The translations under genes were made by a program, and so were the position numbers. From JBFHES01 sp041584015 (GTDB lineage Bacteria; Bacteroidota; Bacteroidia; Bacteroidales; M50B96), in assembly GCA_041584015.1 (NCBI GenBank), contig JBFHES010000029.1, positions 1 to 27,622 of the forward strand: a DNA stretch of 27,622 nucleotides, in the 5' to 3' direction. Below are positions 1 through 7,842 of the stretch, in pieces. A model generated the notes under the pieces. It was not told the DNA's origin. It made no database searches and was given only the letters and a program-made list of their open reading frames with translations. Numbering within the stretch: the stretch's first letter is position 1; every line of letters starts with the position of its first letter.

Positions 1-254
1 ATGGCTTCGTATAATTCCAGTAGCGTAATTTCCTGAGGTGGTTTGTTTAATCTAAAACCTCCGCTTGGTCCACGCGAAGAGTTAATAATATTGTCTTTCG
101 CAAGACGCTGCATTACTTTTGCAACATGATGTTTTGAAGAGCCAGTCTGATCAGCAATGGCTTGTACATTGACCAGCTTGTCAGCCTTAGCAATTATTAT
201 AAGCGCATGCAATGCAATTGATGCAGCTTCACTTAAATGTACTATGTTTCCCAT
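1..254 (-). CDS. Rrf2-family transcriptional regulator, N-terminal part (cut by window edge)
   Basis: This frame opens with ATG at 254-252 and stays open to the window edge, giving 84 residues. The start MGNIVHLSEAASIALHAL and the winged-helix stretch with VQAIADQTGSSKHHVAKVMQ followed by a GPSGGFRL wing are typical of Rrf2 regulators (IscR/NsrR/RirA relatives), DNA-binding proteins that often carry an Fe-S cluster. The cluster cysteines would lie beyond residue 84, outside the window, so cluster binding cannot be judged. The gene begins 13 bases after the stop of the PepSY membrane protein on the same strand, so the two are probably co-transcribed. No Shine-Dalgarno sequence is visible. Family call is firm; the regulated signal is unknown. 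Confidence 0.85.
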   Translation of the reverse strand, partial: MGNIVHLSEAASIALHALIIIAKADKLVNVQAIADQTGSSKHHVAKVMQRLAKDNIINSSRGPSGGFRLNKPPQEITLLELYEA

Positions 255-267
255 GATGCAATAATTA

Positions 268-1830
268 TTAGATTACTTTTTGTTTTGGAGCTTTATGCTC
301 ATCAACCTTTAGAGTGTTTTCCTTCTTTTTCTTGCGATGATATCTCCACCATACAATGGTACCTGATATAAGAATGAATAGTATTGACAGGCCAAATAAA
401 GGAACAACCAGGATATAAAAATCTCCGAGGAAGAACTTGTAAAAACGACCTGTATGAAGTTCTAATGCCAGGCTCCACCATGACATTGGATTTTGTTCTA
501 ATAATTCTTTCGACATAGCTGGAAAGCTATTTTTTGAATTCAATGCAATAGCGCCGTGGTTGTATTCAAAAAGGTACTCGTTCCCGTTTTTATGACTAAA
601 ATAACCGCTTGTTACAATGTTGCCGATAGGAGGCCCGGATCTTTTACTCGGAATGTAAACTTCGTTGCTTACATAGTCGAGTACCAGATTAAGCTCTGGT
701 TGCCAAAGGTATAAACCACTAAAGGAACCTACCAGGTATTTTCCTTCGCAATGTTTCTCAAAAACATTGATACCCATTACGCTTGTTGGTGGTTGCAACC
801 AGTACGACTCGGTTTTTGAAAAATCCGACGGGCATTCATAAATTCCATCCAATGTACCTAACAGAAAGATGTCTTTTGTTTCGTCATACAATAATCTGCG
901 CAGCTTGTCATTCCACGGATTTGGATCATCCAGGTGGGTGTATTTTATTTTATCAACTTTTGTGTTGGCGATGGGAATTAATAAAGGGGGGCGTAAGAAC
1001 ATGCCGGTAATAGTGGTGATGATTAAAAAGACTACTGCCCATATTCCTAAATGGTTGTGCCATTTAATATTCAATCTATTGAATCGAAACAGTCTTTGTT
1101 TCAATTGTAGTTTGCGCTTTTTTGCGGTTCTCGGAATGATGAAGAAGATAACACCACTAATACTTAAAAATATAAAAATTAAACCTAACAGATCAACTAG
1201 CAAAACGCCCACCGTGCCAATAAATGCACCGCTATGTATTTCCCATAAGGTTTTAAACATACTTATCTTATTGGAATAATTTGCGGGAAGCGGAAGGCTG
1301 ATTTCTGAAAAGCTCCAGTTTCCGGGAGTGTCCTTGGAACTGAGTAAATGCGATCTACTAAGCACAAATAGCGAGTCTTGCTTTTCCTGAATATCAATAA
1401 TCCTATTTTCCTTAATCGGAAGCTCAATTAGTTCCCATTCTTGTATCCTGTTATTTCTGAAATATAAGCCAAACTGTGTGGCTGCATACAAGTTGTTTTG
1501 CTTTGTGTAAAGTATCGATTCAATTTTACGGTTATCAATACCATCACTAAAGCCCTGATTGAAATTGCTGAATTTAGAGAAGAGCGAATCGCTTCGCCAA
1601 ACACCAATGTTTCCATAAATCAAATAATCATCTTCAAAAGGAACTGCTTTTTTAACAGCTGCATTGTTCCAATTATTATAATGATACTCTTTGGGCATCC
1701 ATGATCTGGAAGTCTCAAATCCGGAAAACAGATTGCGATGATTCATTACAATACCGGAGACGGCAAAGATGATGATGAAGATAGCCAAAAGCAATCCCAA
1801 CCATTTGTGATATTTTCGGAAGAATTTCAA
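268..1830 (-). CDS. PepSY-associated transmembrane protein, four-helix, internally duplicated
   Basis: A 520-residue inner-membrane protein with four predicted helices at about residues 10-30, 203-233, 262-282 and 470-494. Histidines sit at the membrane edges: H8 and H31 around helix 1, H199 before helix 2, H258/H260 before helix 3, H459 before helix 4. This pattern matches the PepSY_TM group, in which members such as FoxB bind b-type haem and reduce ferric siderophores. The two halves resemble each other (WEIHSG at 196-201 versus LELHTG at 456-461; RKYHKWLG at 5-12 versus IKWHNHLG at 255-262). Each half carries a periplasmic stretch of short beta-propeller-like segments (around 103-125, 310-332 and 364-376) rather than a clear PepSY domain. 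The Rrf2 regulator downstream fits an iron or redox role, but that is inference; substrate unknown. Confidence 0.75.
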   Translation of the reverse strand: MKFFRKYHKWLGLLLAIFIIIFAVSGIVMNHRNLFSGFETSRSWMPKEYHYNNWNNAAVKKAVPFEDDYLIYGNIGVWRSDSLFSKFSNFNQGFSDGIDNRKIESILYTKQNNLYAATQFGLYFRNNRIQEWELIELPIKENRIIDIQEKQDSLFVLSRSHLLSSKDTPGNWSFSEISLPLPANYSNKISMFKTLWEIHSGAFIGTVGVLLVDLLGLIFIFLSISGVIFFIIPRTAKKRKLQLKQRLFRFNRLNIKWHNHLGIWAVVFLIITTITGMFLRPPLLIPIANTKVDKIKYTHLDDPNPWNDKLRRLLYDETKDIFLLGTLDGIYECPSDFSKTESYWLQPPTSVMGINVFEKHCEGKYLVGSFSGLYLWQPELNLVLDYVSNEVYIPSKRSGPPIGNIVTSGYFSHKNGNEYLFEYNHGAIALNSKNSFPAMSKELLEQNPMSWWSLALELHTGRFYKFFLGDFYILVVPLFGLSILFILISGTIVWWRYHRKKKKENTLKVDEHKAPKQKVI

Positions 1831-1845
1831 AGTTTAAATTTGATA

Positions 1846-1853
1846 CAAATATA
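1846..1853 (-). promoter_or_regulatory. Candidate promoter -7 element for the PepSY/Rrf2 operon
   Basis: Read on the minus strand this is TATATTTG, an exact match to the Bacteroidota -7 consensus TAnnTTTG. The nearest TTG lies 25 bases upstream, slightly beyond the usual 17-23 spacing. The element ends 15 bases before the PepSY start codon, so the leader would be only about ten bases. Confidence 0.4.
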
Positions 1854-1922
1854 GAAGATATTCAGTAATAGAATACCTCAATGGTTCGATAATACTAAAT
1901 TAATGGGTTTATTGGGGCGGTT

Positions 1923-2894
1923 CTATTTGAATGAATAGTCTTGAATGTTTTGAAAGCCTCGAAGGAAATCAATAATTGGAAGACGTTTTTTTCCAGCTAC
2001 CTGAATACTTAGGATGTTAATGAATCCGTTGGTGGTAGCAACTTTGAGATAGGATTTGCCATCGCTCTCAATAGTGCCGTTCTCCAGAGAATGTTGTGCA
2101 TCTTCCTTTTTAGTATCAAATATTTTGGCTGCCGTTTCTTTACCATTGATGTTCGCTAAAACCGACCAGGCGGCAGGATAGGGGCTCAAGCCACGGATTA
2201 GGTTATATACCTTCTCAACTGAATTATTCCAGTTTATACGGCAATCATCTTTAAATATTTTAGGGGCAACTTTTAGTTCGGTAACAGCATCAATCAAATC
2301 GCTTTGTGGAGTTTCAGTGAAGTCCTGAGCAATAATGGAATCGACTGTTTTGGCAATGAGTTTGGCGCCCGAGAGCATTAACTTATCGTGAACAGTTCCG
2401 GCATTATCATCATCGGTAATGGCAATTCTCTCATTAAAAATTACCTTACCTGTATCAATTTCATGCTGCAGGAAGAATGTTGTTACACCGCTTTCTTTTT
2501 CACCGTTGATTACGGCCCAGTTAATTGGAGCTGCGCCCCTGTATTGAGGAAGCAATGATGCATGTAAGTTAAAAGTGCCAAACTCGGGCATGTTCCAAAC
2601 CATTTCGGGTAACATGCGAAAAGCAACAACAATAAATAGATGGGCTTCGAGAGCTGCGAGTTCCTCAATAAAGACTGGATTCTTCAACTTCTCAGGTTGC
2701 AAAACACGTAAACCTTCTTGTTCTGCATACACCTTAACAGCCGATTGCGAAACCTTTTGACCTCTGCCTGCTTTTTTGTCGGGTGCGGTTATTACGCCAA
2801 CAACATTATAATTGTTATCCACAAGTTGTTTTAAAGATGCAACCGCAAAATCGGGTGTGCCCATAAAAACAATTTTGAATTTATTTTTCGTCAT
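1923..2894 (-). CDS. fmt: Methionyl-tRNA formyltransferase
   Basis: The enzyme transfers a formyl group from 10-formyltetrahydrofolate to initiator Met-tRNA in the cytoplasm. The 323 residues match the usual length. The N-terminal Rossmann-like domain starts KIVFMGTPDFA (7-17). The catalytic trio is visible as N109 and H111 in FNLHASLLPQYRGAAP (108-123) and D147 in HEIDTGK (144-150). The C-terminal tRNA-binding domain contains KVYNLIRGLSPYPAAW. The gene begins 9 bases after the lptD stop on the same strand, so it is probably expressed from the lptD promoter. A GGA lies five bases before the ATG, but there is no real Shine-Dalgarno sequence. Confidence 0.97.
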   Translation of the reverse strand: MTKNKFKIVFMGTPDFAVASLKQLVDNNYNVVGVITAPDKKAGRGQKVSQSAVKVYAEQEGLRVLQPEKLKNPVFIEELAALEAHLFIVVAFRMLPEMVWNMPEFGTFNLHASLLPQYRGAAPINWAVINGEKESGVTTFFLQHEIDTGKVIFNERIAITDDDNAGTVHDKLMLSGAKLIAKTVDSIIAQDFTETPQSDLIDAVTELKVAPKIFKDDCRINWNNSVEKVYNLIRGLSPYPAAWSVLANINGKETAAKIFDTKKEDAQHSLENGTIESDGKSYLKVATTNGFINILSIQVAGKKRLPIIDFLRGFQNIQDYSFK

Positions 2895-2903
2895 AGTTCC
2901 GGG

Positions 2904-5558
2904 TTAAAAATTATCGTACCAGCTTTTACGTTTCGCCCATTTAAGGTCTTGTAATGCGCCTGGTTTAACATTTATCTGGAAATTATAGCTCTGGTGATAA
3001 CCAAAAGGAATCCATGTGAAGCGTGCTTCCCAACAATGCAAGTCACGATAAATATCAATGGTTGTATATGAGATTGTCTTTTTTGTAAAGTCGTAACCGG
3101 AGCTTGCTGAAATCTTCCATTTCTCCGTAATGCTTATATCGCCAGACATTCGGAGCGTTTTGGTAATAATTGGATCAACAATGCTTGGTTTATTGTAATG
3201 CCAGGAATAATCGAACTTAAAACTCCACGGTACATTAAAATCAATGAAATCTTCAGGGTTACCAATAACTTCTTTTTCTTTCTCTTCTTTGTCTTTAGCC
3301 GACATTTTACTTTTGCTCTTGGCCTTAAAGGTGTATCCTGTGGTAAAACTTGCATTGGTTAGCCTTCCTATTTTTCCGGTGGTCTTAAACTCCGATACAT
3401 TGGTTTTTTTGCCATCGGCATCCAGCCCATAAGGATCAACTGTTCCGCTAAAGTTCAGACTAAGACTTTTAAATAGAGTAGTTCTTGCAGAAACCGATAC
3501 CGGATCCCAATTATTCTCCTCTTTAAACATATCGTAACGTGTGGAGAAATTGAGGCTTTCCAATAGTTTTATTTTTACATCTTCATCAATGGTGTCGTTC
3601 CTGCTTTTAACCTTCATCTCAAGATTGTTTCCGAGCCCAAGGTTAACGGATCCTGATTCGCGTTTGGTAGCAGGATTCCCCATAATTGAATTGCTGAATA
3701 TAGAATAAGTCTGGGTAGCACTTAGGCTGTCGGGTCCAACAGGAGTTGATCTCCAGATCGAGCTATCGTCTTCACCAATTTTAGGTTTGTACGAAACGCT
3801 AACCGATGGTGTCATTACGTGGCGAATAGCTTTAATTGGGCCACGCCGGTATTGGAACATTCCATAAACAGTTGGATTGAAGGATAGATTGATTGAAGGG
3901 TCGATGGTTTGTGTATAGCGGATCTTGCTAATGGTATCCGTGGAAATAGCTCCGAAAGACCCGTCCGTGTTCATGTAAGTTCGATCCCACCTTTTTTCGA
4001 TGTAATTCGGATAAAGTGTTCCCTGATACCTTACGCTTGGCGCTATGTTGAAATATCTCAGGAACTTGAAATTGGCACTTAATGGAATGTCCTGTCTGAA
4101 ACCATTTTCCATATTGTCGAATACCTTGTTGGTAAATAAGAGAGAATCTCCGATGTCTATACGGTTTTCAAACTTCGACTTGTATTCAATCTGAATATTC
4201 TCAAACCATTTAAAATCTCCACTGCGATTTTTCTTCCTGAACGGATATTGCCTAGAAATATTCAGATTCATGGAAGGCAATGTCATGTTTACAATTTCGG
4301 TTTGGCTGTTCTGCGAGTGACGTGCATCTGCCGAGAAATTTACAATTCCTGCCCATGATTTGCTAAATGAAACACTTGAAGATTTTGTGTTCTGCAGATA
4401 ATTACCTTCGCTATAGGAATGGTTTTTATCAAACGAGGTAGAACTAAAGTTTACATTGGCAGAAAAGTTCATGGTTGGATTGGCCTTGTTGTCCTGTCTA
4501 TGACTCCAGATTACAGAGTAGTCTTTGGAAGCTGTATAATTGTCAAAGTCCTTTTCCCCACTTACGTTTTTATAGTACTTAAGGTCAACGCTACCACCGT
4601 AACTGTATCTCTTTTTATAATTACTATGCGTTTTTAGTCCCCATGTACCTCTTGAGTAGATATCGCCTCTCAGGGCAAAATCAAAATAATCGTTAATGGC
4701 AAAATAGTAACCACCTTCTTTTAAGTAAAATCCTCTGTTCGCTTCTTCTCCATATTCAGGAAAAAGAACCCCGGAAGTAAATTTCTTTTGATTGGGCAGG
4801 AATCCGAAAGGCAAAATAACCGGCGTGGGAATATCAACCAGAACAACATTTGCCCATTTAAATAGAATCTTGTCTTGCGGAATCATGATAGCTCGTTTTA
4901 GAGCAATGTAAAAGTGAGGATGTTCGGCATTACATGTAGTATACTTACCATCCTGAATGCAGATAACCTCATTCTCCAAACGTTTTGTAGTTGTACTATG
5001 CAGGAATCCTCCTTCTTGCTCAGTAACTACACCTTTAATAAATCCTTTCTTCGATTTGAAATTGTAGTTCATCGTATCGGCCCTAAACTCCTGATCGCCT
5101 TGTTTAAAATGTGGTCGTCCAATTTTGTTACCCAGGCTATCTTTCAAGCTAGTGGCATAAATACTGGATGTCGCCATGTCAACTTCCATATACTCAGCAG
5201 TAAGTTCAATATCTTGATAGATGATTTTACCATCACCATATAAATATAGCTTTTGCCTTTCAATAAAGAAGGGCATGGAATCCGTAGCAAAGTATTGTAC
5301 CGGATCATCCATCGCGGCACTCGACTTTTTTGCGAGCGTATCGCCTACAGCAGTGGTGTCAACCAGCATGGTGTCGCGCCTCACTACTTTTAGCGAGTCT
5401 TTAAATGGATTGTTTGCAAATGGTGTTGGTAAGCTAAAAACAGTGCTGTCTTTTATGGGTGCTACCTTTGACGAATCTGCCAATTCTTGTGAATAGGACA
5501 AACTGCTGCCAAAAAATATGAGCAGTATAAAAAATGTATAGGGTATCTTGGTTAACAA
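2904..5558 (-). CDS. lptD: LptD-like LPS assembly outer-membrane protein
   Basis: LptD inserts lipopolysaccharide into the outer leaflet of the outer membrane. The 884 residues begin with a signal peptide (about 1-24) and a Ser/Thr/Asp-rich linker. A jellyroll-like OstA/LptA domain follows at about 87-230 (LYLYGDGKIIYQDIELTAEY and FRADTMNYNF), then a long beta-barrel rich in alternating aromatic residues. A basic insert (KAKSKSKMSAKDKEEKEKE) sits in a loop late in the barrel. There are only three cysteines: C200 and C209 in the N-terminal domain and C842 near the C-terminus, which could form an LptD-like interdomain disulfide. Translation must start at TTG (5558-5556): the frame has no ATG or GTG between its upstream stop (5591-5589) and the signal peptide. 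A TAGCTTTG box at 5654-5647 (minus) lacks a correctly spaced -33. fmt follows. Confidence 0.88.
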   Translation of the reverse strand: MLTKIPYTFFILLIFFGSSLSYSQELADSSKVAPIKDSTVFSLPTPFANNPFKDSLKVVRRDTMLVDTTAVGDTLAKKSSAAMDDPVQYFATDSMPFFIERQKLYLYGDGKIIYQDIELTAEYMEVDMATSSIYATSLKDSLGNKIGRPHFKQGDQEFRADTMNYNFKSKKGFIKGVVTEQEGGFLHSTTTKRLENEVICIQDGKYTTCNAEHPHFYIALKRAIMIPQDKILFKWANVVLVDIPTPVILPFGFLPNQKKFTSGVLFPEYGEEANRGFYLKEGGYYFAINDYFDFALRGDIYSRGTWGLKTHSNYKKRYSYGGSVDLKYYKNVSGEKDFDNYTASKDYSVIWSHRQDNKANPTMNFSANVNFSSTSFDKNHSYSEGNYLQNTKSSSVSFSKSWAGIVNFSADARHSQNSQTEIVNMTLPSMNLNISRQYPFRKKNRSGDFKWFENIQIEYKSKFENRIDIGDSLLFTNKVFDNMENGFRQDIPLSANFKFLRYFNIAPSVRYQGTLYPNYIEKRWDRTYMNTDGSFGAISTDTISKIRYTQTIDPSINLSFNPTVYGMFQYRRGPIKAIRHVMTPSVSVSYKPKIGEDDSSIWRSTPVGPDSLSATQTYSIFSNSIMGNPATKRESGSVNLGLGNNLEMKVKSRNDTIDEDVKIKLLESLNFSTRYDMFKEENNWDPVSVSARTTLFKSLSLNFSGTVDPYGLDADGKKTNVSEFKTTGKIGRLTNASFTTGYTFKAKSKSKMSAKDKEEKEKEVIGNPEDFIDFNVPWSFKFDYSWHYNKPSIVDPIITKTLRMSGDISITEKWKISASSGYDFTKKTISYTTIDIYRDLHCWEARFTWIPFGYHQSYNFQINVKPGALQDLKWAKRKSWYDNF

Positions 5559-5575
5559 TATATATACTATTTTTG
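5548..5575 (+). promoter_or_regulatory. Candidate promoter for the amidase/mlaD/racemase operon
   Basis: TTG at 5548-5550 and TATTTTTG at 5568-5575 are 17 bases apart and match the Bacteroidota promoter TTG-N17-23-TAnnTTTG exactly. Transcription would begin near 5582, leaving a leader of about 160 bases before the amidase signal peptide. The -33 box lies inside the first codons of the divergent lptD gene, so the two transcription units are interleaved. Confidence 0.5.
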
Positions 5576-5743
5576 TCCTAAAACCAGTTTAAATGGATGA
5601 AAGAGCTTAAAATTAAAAGCCTTGATTCCTCCATTTTTACGGGGCTCAAAGCTAAAGAAAAAATGTCAAAACGGATGCAGATTTTAAACCACAACAAAAC
5701 TGAAATCATAATGCTGTCTTTTTTTCGGATAATGAACCCATTA

Positions 5744-6844
5744 ATGCCAACTAAACGCATATTCTTCAGTTTTCTTATTCTATTTACAATCATAATTACA
5801 GGATCACTTTCGGCGCACTCGCAAGAAAAGGACCAATTTGTTTTAGTTATTGATGCCGGACATGGAGGAAAGGATCCGGGAACTCAAGGGGTGAAATCCT
5901 ATGAAAAGGATATTGCATTGGCAATTGCCTTGAAATTTGGTGCTTATGTTGAGGAACGATTGAAAGATGTAAAGGTGATTTATACCCGAAAAACGGATGT
6001 ATTTATTGAGTTGCATGAACGGGCAAATATTGCAAATCGTAACAGAGCTGATTTATTTGTGTCTATTCATGTGGATGGGGTTGAGAATAAAAAAGTGAGT
6101 GGCACCTCAACTTTTGTTATGGGACTGCATAAAAATGATGAAAACCTTGCAGTGGCCAAACGAGAGAATGCGGTTATTATGAAAGAAGAGGATTATAACC
6201 AGCAATATGATGGATTCGACCCTGCCTCTCCTGAGTCATACATACGTATCTCTTTGGAGCAAAATGCATCCCTTGATTTAAGTCTTAGCCTGGCTGCTCA
6301 GGTTCAGGATCAATTTGAAAACCGTGTAAAGCGTAAAAGTAGGGGCGTTAAACAAGCGGGTTTTTTGGTGTTATGGAAAACCACCATGCCAAGTATTCTG
6401 GTTGAAACAGGCTTCTTAACCAATAGAGCAGAGGAGAGTTTCCTGAATACAACGGATGGTCAGGATTATATGGCATCAGCAATTTACAGAGCGTTTCTCG
6501 TTTATAAAAAGGATGTTGAAAGCAAAACTGCCGTGATTGTTGAGCAGGAGGTTGAAGAAGCGGTTGTTGAAGACCCGTGCGCCGGAACAGTTTTTAGGGT
6601 GCAGGTTGCGGCATCTCCTAAGCCAATTGATTTGAAATCATCAAGTTTGAAAAAGCTTGAAAATATAGTTGAGCACAAGGAAAACAATGTTTATAAATAC
6701 ACCGTTGGTTGTGAGAAGGATTATGAGAAAATCCTTAAATTGCACAAGCAAGTTAAGGTAGATGTTAAAGATGCCTTTGTTGTTGCTTATAAGGATGGTG
6801 AGAAATATTCAGTAAGGAAAGCACGAAGCGAACTGAAAAATTAA
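5744..6844 (+). CDS. Secreted N-acetylmuramoyl-L-alanine amidase with C-terminal SPOR-like domain
   Basis: A zinc amidase that cleaves the bond between MurNAc and the stem peptide of peptidoglycan in the periplasm. From the chosen start the protein has 366 residues: a signal peptide (about 1-27, MPTKRIFFSFLILF onward), an Amidase_3 domain (about 31-255) and a SPOR-like septal-peptidoglycan-binding tail (about 283-360, beginning VFRVQVAAS). Zinc and catalytic residues are visible: H40 in IDAGHGGKDPG, E54 in SYEKD, H109 in VSIHVDG and E221 in LVETGFLTN. The frame is open back to 5597 with other ATGs (including 5732), but only 5744 or 5732 puts the signal peptide at the N-terminus. mlaD starts 11 bases downstream. 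The tail implies recruitment to division sites. Confidence 0.93.
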   Translation: MPTKRIFFSFLILFTIIITGSLSAHSQEKDQFVLVIDAGHGGKDPGTQGVKSYEKDIALAIALKFGAYVEERLKDVKVIYTRKTDVFIELHERANIANRNRADLFVSIHVDGVENKKVSGTSTFVMGLHKNDENLAVAKRENAVIMKEEDYNQQYDGFDPASPESYIRISLEQNASLDLSLSLAAQVQDQFENRVKRKSRGVKQAGFLVLWKTTMPSILVETGFLTNRAEESFLNTTDGQDYMASAIYRAFLVYKKDVESKTAVIVEQEVEEAVVEDPCAGTVFRVQVAASPKPIDLKSSSLKKLENIVEHKENNVYKYTVGCEKDYEKILKLHKQVKVDVKDAFVVAYKDGEKYSVRKARSELKN

Positions 6845-6855
6845 AGTACAAGGTT

Positions 6856-7842
6856 TTGAAAATTCATAAGAATACATACATAGGTTTTTTTGCAATTGTC
6901 GTATTGGTTATATTAATCTGGGGAATTAGCTTTCTTAAAGGATTAAGCCTGTTTCAGGCAGAGCGTAACTATTACGTGGTATATGAGAAAGTTGGAGGCT
7001 TGCAGCGCTCAAGTGCAATTATGCTCAAAGGATATCAGGTTGGGCAGGTGCAAGATATTTATTTCGACACAATAGACTACCAAAGCATTATTGTTAAACT
7101 TATGGTCGATCAGGATATTAAAATTCCTTTAAATAGTGAGGCACGTATTGTAAGCTCCGATTTAATGGGAACCAAAGAAATTCAATTTATTTTCTCAGAG
7201 TCGGATAGTTTGCATGCGCTTGGTGATACGCTCAAATCGGGTATTGAGAAAGAATTGTCGGAAGAGGTGAATGCCCAGATAGCTCCACTAAAGGCGAAAG
7301 CTGAAGAGCTAATTAGTAGTTTCGACTCGGTGCTTGTGGGTGTGAATAGCGTGTTTACCGAAAATACAAGAGAGAGTTTACGCAAAACATTTCTCGAGAT
7401 TAATAATACAATTAAGAACCTTACTGTTATTACCGAAGAGCTAAGCATTTTTGTTGAAAATGAAATGGGACATGTTGCCAATACTTTTGGGAATATTGAT
7501 TCTGTTAGTCAAACCCTAAAAGCTAATAGTGGCAAAATTGATAATATCATTTCCAATCTATCAGTATTTTCCGATTCTTTATCAACAGCTGATATTGCTT
7601 CAACAATTAAGGAAGCCGAATCTGCTTTTAAGGAAATTAATATGATTACCGAGAAGATTAATGCAGGAGAAGGCTCTCTTGGTTTGTTAATCAATGATGA
7701 GGATTTATACCTGAATATGGAGAAATCAACCAAAGAGCTTGAAATATTATTAAAGGATATTCGCGAAAATCCTAAGCGCTACTTGAATGTTTCAGTTTTT
7801 GGTGGCCGCAAGAGTGGAGAAACAAATACGCAGGTTGAATAA
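6856..7842 (+). CDS. MlaD/MCE-family lipid-binding membrane protein
   Basis: A 328-residue protein with one N-terminal membrane anchor (about 7-27), an MCE/MlaD domain (about 36-115, containing YVVYEKVGGLQRSSAIMLKG and VGQVQDIYFD) and a long helical, probably coiled-coil tail (about 130-300). MCE proteins form hexameric rings or tubes that move phospholipids between membranes, usually with an MlaE/MlaF-type ABC transporter, which is not in this window. The start is TTG at 6856-6858, preceded by AAGG; no in-frame ATG occurs before residue 56, inside the MCE domain. It follows the amidase by 11 bases and directly abuts the next gene, so the three form one operon. The substrate is presumed to be phospholipid. 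Confidence 0.87.
   Translation: MKIHKNTYIGFFAIVVLVILIWGISFLKGLSLFQAERNYYVVYEKVGGLQRSSAIMLKGYQVGQVQDIYFDTIDYQSIIVKLMVDQDIKIPLNSEARIVSSDLMGTKEIQFIFSESDSLHALGDTLKSGIEKELSEEVNAQIAPLKAKAEELISSFDSVLVGVNSVFTENTRESLRKTFLEINNTIKNLTVITEELSIFVENEMGHVANTFGNIDSVSQTLKANSGKIDNIISNLSVFSDSLSTADIASTIKEAESAFKEINMITEKINAGEGSLGLLINDEDLYLNMEKSTKELEILLKDIRENPKRYLNVSVFGGRKSGETNTQVE

Noticed and set aside
1835..1842. Plus-strand TAAATTTG promoter-like box near the PepSY start
   Set aside because: It points into the antisense of the PepSY gene and has no gene to drive; AT-rich DNA gives such matches by chance.
5597..5743. N-terminal extension of the amidase from the ATG at 5597
   Set aside because: It would bury the signal peptide about 50 residues inside the protein. 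The sequence is low in family similarity and lies in the probable untranslated leader.
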